Assembly: GCA_035492055.1 (NCBI GenBank)
Contig: DATJJR010000106.1
Location: 1 to 17,904 of the forward strand
Direction of reading: 5' to 3'
DNA: 17,904 bases
Source of the DNA: Ga0074130 sp035492055
GTDB taxonomy: Bacteria > Pseudomonadota > Gammaproteobacteria > Burkholderiales > Rhodocyclaceae
The position numbers and the translations under genes were made by a program. Of the stretch, positions 15,519 through 17,904 are shown piece by piece. The notes under the pieces were generated by a model. That model searched no databases, was not told the origin of the DNA, and saw only the letters and a program-made list of their open reading frames with translations. How positions within the stretch are numbered: position 1 is the stretch's first letter; each line of letters opens with the position of its first letter.

Positions 15519-15560
15519 CTTCCGCTGATCGGCCTTGATGGCCTCTTTAATCAGCGGAAG
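15519..15560. repeat. Inverted repeat at the serS/mltF convergent junction
   Basis: CTTCCGCTGAT (15519-15529) and ATCAGCGGAAG (15550-15560) form an 11-bp perfect stem. The 20-nt loop contains a smaller GGCC/GGCC pairing (15531-15534, 15540-15543). The right arm covers the mltF stop codon. It sits where a two-way terminator is expected, but no T tract follows on either strand, so it is not a standard intrinsic terminator. Confidence 0.6.
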
Positions 15561-16912
15561 CGCGGCTTGAACGCTGGTTCGAAGCGCGCCAGCGTGTCGT
15601 AGTAGGTGCGAATGTTTTCCACCATGATGACGGCTTCGCCACCGCGACCACGTCCGCTCTTGAGGCGTTGGTAATACTCCGGTTTAGCGAGTAGCGGCAA
15701 TACTTTCTTCATGTCGTACCAGGAGTTGGGGTCGCGTTTCAATCCTTCCGCGATGGTACGCGCGCCGTTCATGTGGCCCATGCCGAGGTTGTAGGCCGCG
15801 AGCGCCAGCCACAGCCGATCTGGATTCTTCACCTCTTCCGGTAGATCGTCTGCAAGATCGGCCAGATATTCGGCTCCGGCGTGAATGCTTTCCTTCGGGT
15901 CGAGGCGATTCTTCACACCGAGATGGTCGGCCGTGTCGTCCGTCAGCATCATCATGCCGCGCACACCGGTGAATGAGGTTGCAAGCGGATCCCACTTCGA
16001 TTCCTGATACGCTAGTGCGGCCAGCAAGCGCCAATCGATACCGGTGATTTCCTGCGCCATCTGGAAATCGTGCCGATAGCTCGGTAGCTTGGTCTGGATA
16101 TCCTGAAGGAAAGCTGCAATGCCGATTTCATTGATGCGGCGGATATGTCCGAAGTAGCGATCCTCAAGCCGCGCTGTGGTGCCGTCATCGTTGGCAGCCT
16201 GGAGGAAAGTCAGCGCACGCTGGTATAGCGGATCTTCATCCTTGGTGAAGGCCCAGCCGAGCATGACGCGGTTAGGCAAGGTGAAGCCGATGCGCAGGTC
16301 CGGGTAGAAATTCGCGGCAATGTTGAAGTGCAGGCTGTCCGTGATGACGAGATCGACATTGTGTTGTGCGAGCTTTCCGAGCAAATCGATTTCGTCGCCA
16401 TCGGTGGCATCATGGATTTGTGCCGGCGTGAGCTGCAAGTCCTTCAGCAAGGCATGCGCAGGTGAATGCGCTGTCAGCGTGACCTCACGACCTTCAAGAT
16501 CGGCCGGGCTGTCCGGTCCGATGCGGTCGGCATTGTAAGCAACGACGAAACGGGATTCGCGCTGCGGTGGTGTGTAGAGGAACTCACTCTCGCCATCGGC
16601 CAGCGGCATCGACAGTGCGATGTGAATTTTGCCCTTGCGCAGCAACATGGCGAGGACTTCCGGATCATGTGCTGGCACTACACGCAGCTTGACCCCCAAC
16701 TCGGCGGCAAAAGCCGAAGCCAGGTCGTAATCGTAACCACTGGGCACGCCGTCTTCGATTTGATAAAAGGCTGGCGATTCACGCAGGCCGACAACCAGCT
16801 CACCCGCCTTGGCGGGTGGCTCGAGACGAGTACAAGCGGACAGGCACGCGAACAACAGGCAGACCGCTGCAGACAACAATGCACCGGCCCGTATTCCGAG
16901 GGTGGGGAACAT
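15551..16912 (-). CDS. mltF: Membrane-bound lytic murein transglycosylase F (lipoprotein)
   Basis: A periplasmic, lipid-anchored enzyme that cleaves peptidoglycan glycan strands to 1,6-anhydromuropeptides. The 453-residue precursor has a lipobox LSAC with the acylated cysteine at 27. It is followed by a type 3 solute-binding-like regulatory domain (about 37-260, beginning ELVVGLRESPAFY) and an SLT catalytic domain (about 285-440). The catalytic glutamate is E304 in AYQESKWDP; GVRGMMML (316-323) and AAYNLGMGHM (372-381) are the other SLT motifs. The ATG at 16912 has an AGGAG ribosome site 5 nt upstream on the minus strand. The gene is convergent with serS and divergent from tRNA-Ser. No partner gene is adjacent. 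Confidence 0.95.
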   Translation of the reverse strand: MFPTLGIRAGALLSAAVCLLFACLSACTRLEPPAKAGELVVGLRESPAFYQIEDGVPSGYDYDLASAFAAELGVKLRVVPAHDPEVLAMLLRKGKIHIALSMPLADGESEFLYTPPQRESRFVVAYNADRIGPDSPADLEGREVTLTAHSPAHALLKDLQLTPAQIHDATDGDEIDLLGKLAQHNVDLVITDSLHFNIAANFYPDLRIGFTLPNRVMLGWAFTKDEDPLYQRALTFLQAANDDGTTARLEDRYFGHIRRINEIGIAAFLQDIQTKLPSYRHDFQMAQEITGIDWRLLAALAYQESKWDPLATSFTGVRGMMMLTDDTADHLGVKNRLDPKESIHAGAEYLADLADDLPEEVKNPDRLWLALAAYNLGMGHMNGARTIAEGLKRDPNSWYDMKKVLPLLAKPEYYQRLKSGRGRGGEAVIMVENIRTYYDTLARFEPAFKPRFR

Positions 16913-17008
16913 GCACGCTCCTCACGATGGCGGGAAGCGGATTTTGCCATACCCGTGTTACGGAACCCCCGTTTGGGAGTGTGCTGTCCGTCCAGAGTGT
17001 ATCAATGC

Positions 17009-17014
17009 TACAAT
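17009..17014 (+). promoter_or_regulatory. -10 element of the tRNA-Ser promoter
   Basis: TACAAT 14 nt before the mature tRNA 5' end, followed at once by the G+C-only stretch GCGCGCCC. Such a discriminator is typical of stable-RNA promoters under stringent control. No strong -35 is visible at standard spacing. Confidence 0.55.
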
Positions 17015-17028
17015 GCGCGCCCTGTCGC

Positions 17029-17118
<90 letters not shown>

Positions 17119-17126
17119 AGTATTGG

Positions 17127-17171
17127 AAGCCCTCTGTGCATGTGCGATTAGCCCATGCCAGAGGGCTTTTT
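17127..17171 (+). terminator. Intrinsic terminator after tRNA-Ser
   Basis: AAGCCCTCTG (17127-17136) pairs with CAGAGGGCTT (17159-17168). The hairpin extends past a single bulged T through GCATG/CATGC (17138-17142, 17154-17158), leaving an 11-nt loop, and five T end the structure. It begins 9 nt after the CCA end. Confidence 0.92.
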
Positions 17172-17204
17172 CTTCGTCTGTTTTTGCCGGCTGCTGAATT
17201 ACAT

Positions 17205-17280
17205 CGAAAATTGACCCACGTATAGAACGCACTGCCTACTCCCGAATGAGTAGGAGATTGGCGTGATCGACGTGGCATGA
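17205..17280 (+). mobile_element. Possible decayed left end of an IS21-family element (istA 5' stub)
   Basis: The stretch from ATTGACCCAC (17210-17219) on resembles, from memory, the left end of IS21-type elements. It has a short leader, then the hairpin CCTACTC-ccgaat-GAGTAGG (17235-17254) running into a ribosome site (TAGGAGAT). GTG at 17263 follows, with codons reading M-I-D-V-A and then an immediate TGA (17278-17280). MIDVA is a common IstA N-terminus. Everything after is missing: no helix-turn-helix, no DDE domain, no istB, no right end. Tentative, since it relies on recall and not on a search. Confidence 0.4.
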
Positions 17281-17361
17281 CTGAGAATGATTTGACGCAA
17301 TGCAACAGCCTACGCAACCAGTGCAATAGGGCAATCTCGATGCAAGGATTCAAGTAGCGAC

Positions 17362-17904
17362 TTAGCGTTTCCGCTTGTTCGCAGGTTTGGGTGGCTCCCC
17401 GGTGCGTTGCGTCATTGCGATGTTGTAGCCGCGATTGCTGCTGGCACCGGCATGCCCGATACGACCGGCACGCTTGCCGGTGCCGGTGCGGCTACCTGTG
17501 GCGTCCGATCTTCCTTGGCCCGTGCCGACCGGCTGGAACAAAGGGATCAGATGTTTCTTGCCGTTGCCAATCAAGTCACTGCGGCCCATGGCGCGCAGTG
17601 CGTCACGCAATGCCGGCCAATTTTCCGGATCGTGATAGCGCAGGAAAGCCTTGTGCAGACGGCGCTGACGGCCGGAACGAACCGCGCCGACATGTTCCGA
17701 CGTTTCGCTGACCTTCTTGAGCGGATTCTTTTCCGTGTGATACATCGCCGTGGCCAGCGCCAACGGTGTGGGCAGGAAGGTTTGCACTTGGTCGAGGCGG
17801 AAGTTGTTCGACTTCAGCCAGATCGCCAGGTTGAGCATGTCCTCGTCCGTCGTGCCCGGATGCGCAGCGATGAAGTAGGGAATCAGGTATTGCTCCTTGC
17901 CCGC
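17362..17904 (-). CDS. YgiQ-family radical SAM protein, C-terminal part (5' end outside window)
   Basis: The last 180 residues of a large (about 700-residue) YgiQ/UPF0313 radical SAM protein. The frame is open to the window edge, so the start and the iron-sulfur CxxxCxxC motif lie beyond it. Recognisable family blocks are YLIPYFIAAHPGTTDEDMLNLAIWLK at the visible start, DQVQTFLPTP, ATAMYHTEKNPL, RRLHKAFLRYHDPENWP and LIGNGKKHLIP. The tail is basic and low in complexity, ending in KRKR, as is common for this family. The reaction catalysed is unknown. Its 3' end lies 187 nt from the tRNA-Ser terminator, with the IS21-like remnant between them; I see no terminator of its own. Confidence 0.94.
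   Translation of the reverse strand, partial: AGKEQYLIPYFIAAHPGTTDEDMLNLAIWLKSNNFRLDQVQTFLPTPLALATAMYHTEKNPLKKVSETSEHVGAVRSGRQRRLHKAFLRYHDPENWPALRDALRAMGRSDLIGNGKKHLIPLFQPVGTGQGRSDATGSRTGTGKRAGRIGHAGASSNRGYNIAMTQRTGEPPKPANKRKR

Overview
The window (about 58% G+C by eye) is ordinary-looking chromosome from a proteobacterium, most likely a betaproteobacterium. This rests on protein character and on gene order: a nadE-glnB pair, and an ftsK-lolA-rarA-serS run with trxB divergent from ftsK. I cannot name a genus. The organism is Gram-negative, because lolA, the lipoprotein transglycosylase mltF and a predicted periplasmic heme peroxidase are all present. All but two genes are complete; a copA 3' end and a ygiQ-type gene run off the left and right edges.

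Layout. 1-2.2 kb (+): the C-terminal two thirds of a Cu(I) P1B-ATPase (copA), a 72-aa CopZ/HMA copper chaperone right behind it, then inorganic pyrophosphatase (ppa) with its own promoter. A perfectly palindromic terminator separates ppa from the convergent DUF482/GNAT-like gene (-). That gene is divergent from nadE (glutamine-dependent NAD+ synthetase), which is followed by glnB (PII) and a UUCG-loop terminator. At 5.6-7.3 kb (+) lies a translationally coupled pair: a membrane-anchored catalase-family peroxidase and a cytochrome b561. A textbook-like ECF sigma-factor promoter precedes them. At 7.3-8.9 kb (-) is trxB followed by an Smr-domain nuclease. At 9.1-15.5 kb (+) is a growth and housekeeping run: ftsK, lolA, rarA, serS. 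It is interrupted by a minus-strand GFA-family gene with an A+T-richer flank. At 15.5-16.9 kb (-) is mltF. At 17.03 kb (+) is tRNA-Ser(CGA) with its own promoter and terminator, then what looks like a decayed left end of an IS21-family element. The window closes with the 3' part of a YgiQ-family radical SAM gene (-).

How the genes fit together. CopA and the small HMA protein form a copper-efflux pair. NadE and PII link NAD+ synthesis to nitrogen status. The peroxidase/b561 pair is the best candidate for an under-described system: a periplasmic heme peroxidase that could be fed electrons from the quinone pool by its b-type cytochrome, induced by an extracytoplasmic stress sigma factor. Otherwise the window holds core genes: division and chromosome segregation (ftsK), lipoprotein transport (lolA), fork rescue (rarA), seryl-tRNA charging (serS, tRNA-Ser), wall turnover (mltF) and thiol redox (trxB). 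Three genes (nadE, ftsK, lolA) lack a Shine-Dalgarno and have a -10-like hexamer 6-7 nt before the start codon, so leaderless transcripts are possible. No CRISPR array, prophage or intact transposase was seen.
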